Positions 16,212 through 22,829 of a stretch of DNA of 24,437 bases are shown one piece after another. A program made the position numbers and the translations under genes. The DNA is from an uncultured Oscillospiraceae bacterium (GTDB taxonomy: Bacteria > Bacillota > Clostridia > Oscillospirales > Acutalibacteraceae). The notes under the pieces were generated by a model. That model ran no database searches. It worked only from the letters and a program-made list of their open reading frames with translations, and had not been told where the DNA came from. The first letter of the stretch is position 1. Every line of letters begins with the position of its first letter. The DNA lies in the NCBI GenBank assembly GCA_905211675.1, contig CAJMBP010000020.1, positions 1-24,437 on the forward strand. The letters run 5' to 3'.

Positions 16212-16489
16212 GTGAAAATTCGCCTCCTTGATTAGTTGGCGGGCAAAACTTACACCGTGCCGTGCGTTTCTTTGCGGCACAACATAAAACCGGCAATTGC
16301 TGGGGTTAGCGCAATTCCGGAGCAGCGACTCGCATCGCCGCGACACCTGAGGTTTCGCAAGTAACCTACGGTGCCTCCAAGTTCTTTCGCCCGGTTTAAA
16401 ATCGGACATACTCCGCGGAAATTTCCCCATTCGAGATGGGCCACCTCCCGCATCAACGCATGTTTTACGCCGCATTTTCGCAACGTGCC
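16212..16489 (-). ncRNA. Structured leader of the S10 ribosomal superoperon
   Basis: About 278 nt of mRNA leader lie between the predicted start of transcription and rpsJ. Nested pairings read on the minus strand: a closing helix GTTG 16457-16454 with CAAC 16238-16235 plus CGGG 16450-16447 with CCCG 16243-16240; then hairpins CCCAT/ATGGG (16440-16426), CACC..AGGTT with AACCT..GGTG (near 16372-16344), GCGGCGA/TCGCTGC (near 16341-16323), CCGGAATTGC with GCAATT-G-CCGG (near 16320-16290), and GTGCCG with CGGCAC (near 16279-16256). The closing helix ends 6 bases before the rpsJ Shine-Dalgarno site, so folding could control its access. It is not a T-box: no AGGGTGGNACCGCG-like element. Ribosomal-protein autoregulation is the natural guess. 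Confidence 0.55.
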
Positions 16490-16494
16490 TTAGA

Positions 16495-16523
16495 ATAATA
16501 ACACAACCGTAGCGTAATTGCAA
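16495..16523 (-). promoter_or_regulatory. Promoter of the S10 superoperon
   Basis: On the minus strand TTGCAA (16523-16518) is followed by exactly 17 bases and then TATTAT (16500-16495), which carries an extended -10 TGT. Transcription should start near 16488-16489. Upstream lie A/T tracts spaced about 10-11 bases apart (16524-16560), like a bent UP element. This is the only strong promoter before rpsJ. Confidence 0.75.
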
Positions 16524-16653
16524 GCATTTTTTTGCGAAAAATTCTTATATTTTTAATGAATTTTGATTTATATTTTTGTGCAAATAAACGGATATTTTTG
16601 TATCGTTTTTTTATTTTGAGGGTAACGCAAAAGCAAACACTATATATTGTGGT
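16524..16653 (-). promoter_or_regulatory. AT-rich upstream region with phased A-tracts
   Basis: This gene-free stretch between the yitT stop and the S10 promoter is very AT-rich. Immediately upstream of the -35 box, four A or A/T tracts have centres about 10, 11 and 10 bases apart, the helical spacing for intrinsically curved DNA; further tracts follow less regularly. I see no convincing terminator for yitT here, so some read-through into the S10 operon is possible. Confidence 0.45.
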
Positions 16654-17508
16654 TTAATACTGCGGTTTAAAGCCTTCGCCGATTATTTCGCCGGCATCGG
16701 TCACAACTATAAACGCGCGGTTGTCATACTGCCTTACGGCATCGTGCACGGCGGCGGCCTCGTGAGCGCGCACAATGCACATAAGCATGGTTCGCGCCTC
16801 GCCTGTATAGCCTCCCACTACCGAAAGCTTTGTAACGCCCCTGCCCAGCGTACCGTTTATCTCTCGGCATATATAATCTGCCTTATCTGTTACTATATAA
16901 ATTATTTTGCCCCTGTCAGCACCGTAAAGCAGGGTGTCCATCATACGGGTTGAAGCGTAGATAGCCACTACCGAATAGAGCGCGCTTTGGGCATTTTTAT
17001 ATACAAGTGCATTAAGAAATATTACGGCTCCGTCTGCCATAAGAATAATTTTTCCCACGCTTAAATGCGGATATTTACGGTTTACGAGCTTACCTATAAT
17101 ATCTACTCCGCCGGTTGTGGCTCCGCGCAGCATCGTCAGGCTTAATCCCACACCCATAAGTATTCCGCCGAAAACCGATGATAGAATTGCGTCGGTTTTA
17201 AGCGGCGGTATGATTTTGGCGGTGATGTCTATTCCGAATGATGTGAGCGCTGTTGCAACGGCGGTTTTAATTATAAACAGTCCGCCCATTTTGACATACC
17301 CCAAGATTAAAACGGGTATGTTTAAAGCAAAAAGCGTAATGCCCGTGGGCAGTGATGTAATATGATTTAAAACGGCGGCAATTCCCGTAAAGCCGCCGGG
17401 CGATATGCCGCTCGGTGATAAAAACACATTTACGGCTATTGAATATACGGCGGCGCCGATAATAAAATATATTATATCCACTGTGGTTTTTGAAATATTC
17501 TTTCGCAT
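16654..17508 (-). CDS. YitT family membrane protein (DUF161/DUF2179)
   Basis: A 284-residue protein with an N-terminal half of five or six hydrophobic segments (about 8-180, including SPSGISPGGFTGIA and RGATTGGVDIIGK) and a soluble C-terminal DUF2179 domain (about 205-284, with GVTKLSVVGGYTGEARTMLM and DNRAFIVVTDAGEIIGEGF, in part). This is the YitT/YpjC/YqfU family of Firmicutes membrane proteins; the transported substrate, if any, is not known. GGAGG lies 7 bases before the ATG but inside the 3' arm of an 11-bp hairpin (17513-17545), which also looks like a terminator for mrnC. Confidence 0.9.
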   Translation of the reverse strand: MRKNISKTTVDIIYFIIGAAVYSIAVNVFLSPSGISPGGFTGIAAVLNHITSLPTGITLFALNIPVLILGYVKMGGLFIIKTAVATALTSFGIDITAKIIPPLKTDAILSSVFGGILMGVGLSLTMLRGATTGGVDIIGKLVNRKYPHLSVGKIILMADGAVIFLNALVYKNAQSALYSVVAIYASTRMMDTLLYGADRGKIIYIVTDKADYICREINGTLGRGVTKLSVVGGYTGEARTMLMCIVRAHEAAAVHDAVRQYDNRAFIVVTDAGEIIGEGFKPQY

Positions 17509-17510
17509 AA

Positions 17511-17545
17511 CAAAACCTCCGCATGACTATTTTGTGCGGAGGTTT
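17511..17545 (-). terminator. Terminator-like hairpin holding the yitT ribosome binding site
   Basis: AAACCTCCGCA 17513-17523 is the exact reverse complement of TGCGGAGGTTT 17535-17545, separated by 11 bases. On the minus strand the GC-rich stem is followed by TTTTGTT and then the yitT ATG. It therefore has the form of an intrinsic terminator of the obgE-mrnC transcript, while its 3' arm contains the GGAGG of yitT. Confidence 0.65.
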
Positions 17546-17560
17546 AGGTTTATATTCTTT

Positions 17561-17923
17561 TTACCATATCATATTAAACAGCTCTTTTGCACGGTCGTTT
17601 TGATCCGACAAATGCAAAAAACCAAACAGGCACTCAAGACCCGTAGCGGTATGATATTCGCCGCTTGTGGCACTTTTAGGTATGTTTCCCGTATGAAAAT
17701 TTCTGCCGCGTCTGAAAACCGCAAGTTCTTTTTCGGTAAGACTGTTTTCAATTTTGTGAAACGCCTCGGACTGTGCCGCCGCATTTACATATTTTACCGA
17801 AAGAGTATGTAAATCGCCCGACGAGCGATTTATTTCGGCAAGGCGTGTGCGCACCATAAGGCCGTACACAGCGTCGCCGACAAATGCCAAAACAGACGGG
17901 CTTAATAAATTTACATTTTCCAT
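17561..17923 (-). CDS. mrnC: Mini-ribonuclease III
   Basis: Mini-III is a dimeric RNase III catalytic domain without the double-stranded RNA-binding domain; in B. subtilis it matures 23S rRNA together with L3. The 120-residue product has the catalytic AFVGDAVYGLMVR (Asp17), LHTLSVKYVNAAAQ, the RRGRN stretch and the second acidic site in ATGLECLFGFLH (Glu97). A TTG three codons upstream touches the AAAGG site, so ATG 17923 is preferred. It follows obgE by 33 bases instead of lying near cysS and rlmB as in Bacillus. Confidence 0.92.
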   Translation of the reverse strand: MENVNLLSPSVLAFVGDAVYGLMVRTRLAEINRSSGDLHTLSVKYVNAAAQSEAFHKIENSLTEKELAVFRRGRNFHTGNIPKSATSGEYHTATGLECLFGFLHLSDQNDRAKELFNMIW

Positions 17924-17956
17924 AAAACTCAAACCTTTCAGACCGAAACAGCAAAT

Positions 17957-19231
17957 TTACGATATATAATCAAACTCTACATCATACACGCTTACGGTGT
18001 CGCCCTCTTGAATACCGGCTCCTCGCAGGGCGTCGATAATACCGGTTTGACGCATAACGCGTTCAAAATACTGCAACGACTCATAATCGTTAGGGTCAAC
18101 CTGATTCATAACATCCATTATCCACGGAGCGTCTTCAACAAAATAGACTCCGTCACAAACACGTATGTTAAATGTGCGCTTTTTGTCTTGCGACAAATCA
18201 AGCTGCGGCTTAGGCTCGGCCTCATAAACCTTTATGGCAGGTAGTTTTGCAAGACATGCCGCCACATAATTTATAACATCCTGCGTGCCCTCGGCAATGG
18301 CCGCCATAACAGGAAAGAATTTATAGCCTTTGTCTTCAAAATACTTTGCTATGTTCCGAACATCTTCCTCTTCGCAAAGGTCGCATTTATTACCTACAAC
18401 TATTTGCGGTCTGGTTGCAAGTTCCTCGCTGAAAGCCGAAAGCTCGGCGTTGATTTTTTCAAAATCGTCAATCGGGTCACGGCCCTCACTGCCCGAAACA
18501 TCGATAACATGAACAAGCATACGGCAACGCTCTACATGGCGCAAAAATTCGTGCCCCAAGCCTACGCCCTCGCTCGCTCCCTCGATAAGTCCGGGTATGT
18601 CCGCCATAACAAACGAACTGCCCTCGCCGATTCGCACTACACCCAGCACGGGAGTAAGGGTTGTAAAATGATAGTTTGCAATATTAGGCTTTGCCTCGCT
18701 TACTACCGAAAGAAAGGTAGATTTGCCAACATTCGGAAAACCGATAAGTCCGACATCGGCAAGCAGTTTGAGTTCAAGCGTTACATCAAGCTCTTCGCCC
18801 GGATTTCCGTTTTTTGCAAAGCGGGGTATCTGCCGGGTAGATGTTGCAAAATGGGTATTACCCCAGCCGCCGTTGCCTCCTTTTGCAACAACAATAGGTT
18901 CATTGTCAGAAAGATCGGCGATTATTCTGCCCGTTTCGGCTTCTTTTACAAGCGTTCCGCGCGGAACCTTAATCAAAAGCGACGGCGCTTTTTTACCGCT
19001 GCAACGCCCCGCTTTTCCGTTTTCGCCGTTTTCGGCGCAATATTTACGCTTGTAGCGAAAATCGGCAAGGGTTGAAAGATTATCGTCTGCCTGAAAAATA
19101 ATATCGCCCCCGCGCCCGCCGTCACCGCCGTCGGGACCGCCTGCGGCTACATACTTTTCACGGTGAAAAGACACAGCGCCGTTGCCGCCCGCGCCTGCTT
19201 TTAAATGTATATTTGCTATATCTACAAACAT
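17957..19231 (-). CDS. obgE: GTPase ObgE/CgtA
   Basis: Obg is an essential GTPase that acts in late 50S assembly and in stress and growth control. The 424 residues have the three usual parts: the glycine-rich Obg fold (1-157, GAGGNGAVSFHREK and GGPDGGDGGRGGDI), the G domain (GFPNVGKST 164-172, DIPG 211-214, NKCD 281-284), and the C-terminal OCT domain (about 350-424) of Gram-positive Obg. GAGG lies about 11 bases before the ATG. It is 3 bases from the zinc-ribbon gene and close to rplU-prp-rpmA, a common linkage. Confidence 0.97.
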   Translation of the reverse strand: MFVDIANIHLKAGAGGNGAVSFHREKYVAAGGPDGGDGGRGGDIIFQADDNLSTLADFRYKRKYCAENGENGKAGRCSGKKAPSLLIKVPRGTLVKEAETGRIIADLSDNEPIVVAKGGNGGWGNTHFATSTRQIPRFAKNGNPGEELDVTLELKLLADVGLIGFPNVGKSTFLSVVSEAKPNIANYHFTTLTPVLGVVRIGEGSSFVMADIPGLIEGASEGVGLGHEFLRHVERCRMLVHVIDVSGSEGRDPIDDFEKINAELSAFSEELATRPQIVVGNKCDLCEEEDVRNIAKYFEDKGYKFFPVMAAIAEGTQDVINYVAACLAKLPAIKVYEAEPKPQLDLSQDKKRTFNIRVCDGVYFVEDAPWIMDVMNQVDPNDYESLQYFERVMRQTGIIDALRGAGIQEGDTVSVYDVEFDYIS

Positions 19232-19234
19232 ATA

Positions 19235-19648
19235 TTATTCTTCCTCAAATTCTTCAAAGCCTTCAAAGTCGGTCTGAGCATTTTCAACCTCGTCATAAAG
19301 CTGCTGTGCTTTTTCAAGGTCCTGCTCGTTTACATAAATATCGACTGCGCTGAAGCCGCCGCCGAAAACTATTTGCATACTGTCGTCGCTTTCGTCGCAG
19401 GTAAAGTGAATGCCGTTATCGCGCAGAACATCCTTATAAATTTCGGCAACAACAACATTTTCAACCGAAGCGGCCAACATGGGATTTTTAATTATAAGCG
19501 CCTCTTCGGCGGCTTTTTTTTGCTCCTGCTCTTCGGCCTCCTTAAGCTCCTGCTCATAAAGCTCAAATGTTTTAAGCTCCGCGCCGCACAAAGGGCATAT
19601 TTCGGCGGCGTTTTCACATTCAAAACCGCATACATGACAGTTTTTCAT
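19235..19648 (-). CDS. Zinc-ribbon protein with DUF2007-like C-terminal domain
   Basis: A 137-residue protein with a zinc ribbon formed by Cys4, Cys7, Cys18 and Cys21, a glutamate-rich, probably helical linker (about 25-50), and a C-terminal domain (about 55-120: NPMLAASVENVVVAEIYKDV in part, GGGFSAVDIYVNEQDLEKA) that resembles DUF2007, a small ferredoxin-like fold thought to bind ligands. The tail is very acidic (FEGFEEFEEE). The function is unknown. AAAGGTGAT precedes the ATG. Being 3 bases upstream of obgE suggests co-translation with that GTPase. Confidence 0.75.
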   Translation of the reverse strand: MKNCHVCGFECENAAEICPLCGAELKTFELYEQELKEAEEQEQKKAAEEALIIKNPMLAASVENVVVAEIYKDVLRDNGIHFTCDESDDSMQIVFGGGFSAVDIYVNEQDLEKAQQLYDEVENAQTDFEGFEEFEEE

Positions 19649-19669
19649 AGTATCACCTTTTTTAATACA

Positions 19670-19718
19670 AAATATAACAAAAATCGGGCGAACGTACTTT
19701 TCAAAAGTTCGCCGCCCG
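19670..19718 (-). terminator. Terminator of the rplU-prp-rpmA operon
   Basis: On the minus strand GGCGAACTTTTGAAAAGT pairs back on itself and with CGTTCGCCCG, flanked by CGGGC/GCCCG pairings (hairpin 19685-19718), and the stem is followed by ATTTTTGTTATATTTTG. It lies 21 bases after the rpmA stop. No clear promoter separates it from the zinc-ribbon gene, so partial read-through may feed obgE. Confidence 0.7.
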
Positions 19719-19738
19719 AAAAAAATTTTAATTTTTAA

Positions 19739-20023
19739 TTACTGCTCCACAGCGTAGATGCTAACCTGCTTACGATCTCTGCCTACGCGCTCAAACTTAA
19801 CCTTACCGTCAATAAGCGCAAACAAAGTATCATCGGAGCCGCGGCCTACATTATTACCTGCGTGAATATGTGTTCCTCTTTGGCGAACGAGTATATTGCC
19901 TGCAAGCACGAACTGACCGTCTGCACGCTTAACGCCAAGACGCTTCGCTTCGCTGTCACGGCCGTTCTTGGTAGAACCCATACCTTTTTTATGAGCGAAC
20001 AACTGAATGTTTAACTTTAACAT
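19739..20023 (-). CDS. rpmA: 50S ribosomal protein L27, with cleavable N-terminal extension
   Basis: L27 reaches the peptidyl transferase centre with its N-terminus. The 94 residues have the Firmicutes-type extension MLKLNIQLF before [14 protein letters not shown]; the F-A junction (9/10) is the expected cut site of the protease Prp, encoded directly upstream. Family markers are [19 protein letters not shown] and [26 protein letters not shown] precedes the ATG in a 3-base gap after prp (the site lies inside prp). Confidence 0.97.
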   Translation of the reverse strand: MLKLNIQLFAHKKGMGSTKNGRDSEAKRLGVKRADGQFVLAGNILVRQRGTHIHAGNNVGRGSDDTLFALIDGKVKFERVGRDRKQVSIYAVEQ

Positions 20024-20026
20024 TAT

Positions 20027-20344
20027 CTACACCTCCGTAGTTATTTTAATTCGTTTACCGTACTGCTTGGAAAGCTCGGTCAAATGAAGTTTAAGCCCTA
20101 AAAGCACAGCGACTGTTTCTTTGCAGGGGTTTTCGACCTCTACGCGCATAAGCGCGTCGCTGACTGCCGCCTTGCAGCTGTCACCGATTACCTCGGTAAC
20201 TGTATTTGCCGCCATATATGCCGCGGAGGATACCGCCGCACACACCAAAGCGCCCTCGTCATCATTGCAGTCGCGTGAGCTGTGACCCTTAATTTCAAAA
20301 CCGTAAATGCTTTCGCCCTTTAACAGAAATTTAACCTGCGTCAT
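20027..20344 (-). CDS. prp: Ribosomal-processing cysteine protease Prp
   Basis: Prp (YsxB) removes the N-terminal extension of L27 in Firmicutes, an essential step in S. aureus. The 105-residue product has the catalytic His21 (KGHSS) and Cys35 (ALVCAAVSS) in the positions known for the family. It lies between rplU and rpmA, its substrate gene. Unlike all its neighbours it has no visible Shine-Dalgarno site: the 20 bases before the ATG contain no GGAGG-like run, and it starts 6 bases after the rplU stop, so it is probably translated at low level by coupling. Confidence 0.93.
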   Translation of the reverse strand: MTQVKFLLKGESIYGFEIKGHSSRDCNDDEGALVCAAVSSAAYMAANTVTEVIGDSCKAAVSDALMRVEVENPCKETVAVLLGLKLHLTELSKQYGKRIKITTEV

Positions 20345-20350
20345 AACAAA

Positions 20351-20656
20351 TTAGCCGATTTCGGTAATCTGTACTTTTGTGTAAGGCTGTCTGTGACCCA
20401 TTTTGCGTGAACTGCTCTTCTTGGGCTTGTAGGTAAACACGGTTACCTTTTTACCCTTGCCGTTTTTAAGAACGGTACCTTTTACAAAAGCGTCTTTAAC
20501 ATAGGGCTTACCAACCTTTAAAGTTCTGTTGCTTACAGCAACTACTTTGTCGAAGGTGATTTCGGAATCAACCTCTGCGTTAAGCTTTTCCACATAGATA
20601 ACATCACCGTTTTCTACGCGGTACTGCTTACCGCCCGTTTCGATAATAGCGTACAT
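20351..20656 (-). CDS. rplU: 50S ribosomal protein L21
   Basis: L21 binds 23S rRNA with L20. The 101 residues have [20 protein letters not shown] at the start, the [19 protein letters not shown] stretch and the final [21 protein letters not shown] precedes the ATG. It is the first gene of the rplU-prp-rpmA operon with its own promoter and a leader of about 90 nt. Confidence 0.97.
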   Translation of the reverse strand: MYAIIETGGKQYRVENGDVIYVEKLNAEVDSEITFDKVVAVSNRTLKVGKPYVKDAFVKGTVLKNGKGKKVTVFTYKPKKSSSRKMGHRQPYTKVQITEIG

Positions 20657-20750
20657 TTTTTTACACCTGCCTGATATTTTACAGTCTCGCTATAGATAGG
20701 CGCGCACCCAAATTTTTGAGCGCAACTTACAAAGCCCACAATATGCGGCT
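20657..20750 (-). ncRNA. Probable L21 leader RNA
   Basis: The roughly 93-nt leader between promoter and rplU contains AGCC/GGCT facing across ten bases at its 5' end, and a second hairpin with GCGC pairs closing CAA/TTG. L21 leaders (an established Firmicutes ribosomal leader class upstream of rplU) are expected here. The match to that class was not tested; only position and hairpins support it. Confidence 0.45.
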
Positions 20751-20755
20751 CGAAT

Positions 20756-20784
20756 ATTTTATCACAACGCGTACCTTTTGTCAA
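20756..20784 (-). promoter_or_regulatory. Promoter of rplU-prp-rpmA
   Basis: The minus strand reads TTGACA (20784-20779), exactly 17 bases, then TAAAAT (20761-20756) with an extended -10 TGA. It is the closest match to the vegetative sigma consensus in the window. Transcription should start near 20749-20750. Confidence 0.85.
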
Positions 20785-20815
20785 GAAAAATGTTTTAATA
20801 TTTTAAAGCGGTCTG

Positions 20816-21808
20816 TTATAACGCTATCTTGTCGATTTTTTCAAGTTCTTCGGCGGTAAAAGGCGCAGAGTGAACGGCGTTAATGTTGTCGATAATCTGC
20901 TCAGGCTTTGACGCGCCTATAAGCACGCTTGTTACGGCGCTTTTTTGCAAAACCCAAGCAAGCGACATTTGCGCCAATGTTTCGCCGCGCTCGGCGGCAA
21001 TATCGTTAAGCGCGCGAATTTGATTTAATCTTTCGGCGGTTAAGCTGCTTTCTTTAAGAAAAACGCCGCTTTTTTTAATACGGCTGTCGGCAGGAATACC
21101 GTCGATATAACGGTTGGTAAGCAAGCCCTGCGAAAGCGGGCTGAAAATTATAACGCCCTTCTTTTCGTTTTCGGCCTCGCTTAAAAGCCCGTTATGCTCT
21201 ATACCGCGGTTAAAGATTGAATATGAGTTTTGATTTATAACAAACGGACAACGCATTTCACGCAAAATCTGCGATGCGCGTTTCATAGTAGCGCCGTCAT
21301 AGTTTGAAAGTCCCGCGTAGAGCGCCTTGCCGCTTTTAACCGCTTGTGCCAGAGCACCCATTGTTTCTTCAAGCGGCGTATCGGGGTCGGGGCGGTGATG
21401 GTAAAAAATATCAACATAATCAAGGCCTAATCTTTTAAGGCTTTGGTCAAGGCTCGAAAGCAAATATTTGCGGCTGCCCAAATCGCCGTAAGGGCCTTGC
21501 CACATATAGTATCCCGCTTTGGTGCTTATAATCATTTGGTCACGGTAGGCAGACATTTCATCGTGCAGTATTTTTCCGAAATTCTTTTCGGCGCTTCCGG
21601 CTTCGGGGCCGTAGTTGTTGGCAATGTCAAAATGTGTAATGCCGTTATCAAAGGCTGTAAAGCACATATTTTTCATATTCTCAAAACTGTCATAGGTTCC
21701 GAAATTGTGCCAAAGCCCCAGCGACACCGCCGGCAGTTTAAGCCCGCTTTCGCCGCACTTGTTATACTTCATGGTGCCGTATCGGCTTTCCGACGCATTG
21801 TAAGACAT
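20816..21808 (-). CDS. Aldo/keto reductase, YghZ / L-glyceraldehyde 3-phosphate reductase type
   Basis: A cytosolic NADPH-dependent (beta/alpha)8 reductase of 330 residues. It resembles E. coli YghZ (Gpr) along its length: RYGTMKYNKCGESGLKLP, SLGLWHNFG, ITHFDIANNYGPEAGSAE, IISTKAGYYMWQGPYG. The tetrad is Asp61, Tyr66, Lys97 and His138. C-terminal NADP-binding VLIGASKPEQI is present. The physiological substrate is unproven; detoxification of aldehydes is likely. The frame extends upstream to 21871, overlapping the pseudouridine synthase, but GGGAGGA is placed 8 bases before ATG 21808. It lies 19 bases after the synthase. Confidence 0.92.
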   Translation of the reverse strand: MSYNASESRYGTMKYNKCGESGLKLPAVSLGLWHNFGTYDSFENMKNMCFTAFDNGITHFDIANNYGPEAGSAEKNFGKILHDEMSAYRDQMIISTKAGYYMWQGPYGDLGSRKYLLSSLDQSLKRLGLDYVDIFYHHRPDPDTPLEETMGALAQAVKSGKALYAGLSNYDGATMKRASQILREMRCPFVINQNSYSIFNRGIEHNGLLSEAENEKKGVIIFSPLSQGLLTNRYIDGIPADSRIKKSGVFLKESSLTAERLNQIRALNDIAAERGETLAQMSLAWVLQKSAVTSVLIGASKPEQIIDNINAVHSAPFTAEELEKIDKIAL

Positions 21809-21827
21809 ATTATGTATCCTCCCATAA

Positions 21828-22802
21828 TTATAATAATTGTTTATATGTATCACCGAACAGCTGCTCGGCAAACCATACCCTTTTTACCGTAAAGGTTTTG
21901 CCGTCAAGGTATTGCAAAATGCCGCCGTCTGTGGTAAAATCAAATGTCAATTTATATGAGTAAAGTGCCTGCTTGTCAAAGCCCATTTTTTTGTCGTTTT
22001 GCAGTTTGCCGTATTTACCGTCACCCAAAAGCGGGTGACCTATCGACGCCATGTGTGCGCGTATCTGGTGGGTTCTGCCCGTGATAAGCTCAACCTCGAT
22101 AAGCGATAGTCCGTTTTTTGAAGCAAGCGTGTTATAACGGGTTTTTACGGTAAAGTTGCTTTCGATTTTTTTTGCGCTTAAATAAACCTTGTTTTTATCG
22201 GAATTCTTTTCAAGATAACCCTCAAGCGTTTGGCTTTTTTGCTTCGGGGTGCCGTGAATCACTGCCAAGTAGCGTTTATCTATCTCACGGTTTTTTATTT
22301 TTTCGCACAGTATGCGCAGCGCCTCGGCATTTTTGGCGGCTATAACAATTCCGCCTGTGTTGCGGTCTATGCGGTTTGCGAGCGCGGGCTTAAAGCTGTT
22401 TTCGGCCTTGGGGTCGTATTCGCCCTTTTGGTACAAATAATGCTGTATCCTGCCTATGAGCGTGTCGCGGTATTCGTTTTTGTCGGGGTGAACAATAAGC
22501 CCCTGCTCTTTGTCGGCAAGCAGAATATTTTCGTCCTCATAAACAATATTAAGCCTTGCCGGCGAGCTTAAAAAGTCATATTTAGGCGCGGCATCTGCAA
22601 AAAACTCATCATTTATATATGCGTCAACCCTGTCGCCTGCATTAAGACGCGTTGATATTTCGCCGCGTTTTCCGTTCACCTTGATGCGTTTTAAGCGAAT
22701 GTATTTATACATAAGCGCCTGAGGCATTGTCGGACAGACCTTTAATATAAACCTGTCAAGGCGCTGATTTGCATCGTTTTTTGTTATTTCAAAGCTTTTC
22801 AT
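21828..22802 (-). CDS. RNA pseudouridine synthase, RluC/RluD family
   Basis: This enzyme converts uridine to pseudouridine in structured RNA, most likely 23S rRNA. The 324 residues have an N-terminal S4 domain (about 12-65, NQRLDRFILK, IRLKRIKVNG), then the catalytic domain with Asp146 in ANRIDRNTGGIV, and the ELITGRTHQIRAHMASIGHP motif (in part). In the usual HRLDRDTSG the histidine and serine are replaced here by asparagine and glycine, as in some RluC-like paralogues. AAAGGA lies 7 bases before the ATG. It is divergent from radC with only 27 bases between. The target site cannot be assigned. Confidence 0.93.
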   Translation of the reverse strand: MKSFEITKNDANQRLDRFILKVCPTMPQALMYKYIRLKRIKVNGKRGEISTRLNAGDRVDAYINDEFFADAAPKYDFLSSPARLNIVYEDENILLADKEQGLIVHPDKNEYRDTLIGRIQHYLYQKGEYDPKAENSFKPALANRIDRNTGGIVIAAKNAEALRILCEKIKNREIDKRYLAVIHGTPKQKSQTLEGYLEKNSDKNKVYLSAKKIESNFTVKTRYNTLASKNGLSLIEVELITGRTHQIRAHMASIGHPLLGDGKYGKLQNDKKMGFDKQALYSYKLTFDFTTDGGILQYLDGKTFTVKRVWFAEQLFGDTYKQLL

Positions 22803-22810
22803 AATAAAAT
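22781..22810 (+). promoter_or_regulatory. Weak candidate promoter of radC
   Basis: TTGTTA at 22781-22786 and TAAAAT at 22805-22810 are 18 bases apart on the plus strand. They lie inside the start of the divergent pseudouridine synthase gene, and transcription would begin just before the radC ribosome binding site. The match is only moderate. Confidence 0.25.
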
Positions 22811-22829
22811 CCTTTTGGGGGTATTAACG

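Noticed and set aside
16250..16483. 77-codon minus-strand frame in the S10 leader as a separate gene
   Set aside because: There is no suitable ribosome binding site for its first ATG, it coincides with the structured leader, and the product has no recognisable features.
16212..16489. T-box riboswitch in the S10 leader
   Set aside because: The conserved T-box sequence and a terminator/antiterminator pair are absent, and ribosomal operons are not usual T-box targets.
18404..19075. 223-codon plus-strand open frame opposite obgE
   Set aside because: It lies wholly inside obgE on the other strand, lacks a ribosome binding site, and its translation looks like no protein family; it is a shadow of a highly conserved gene.
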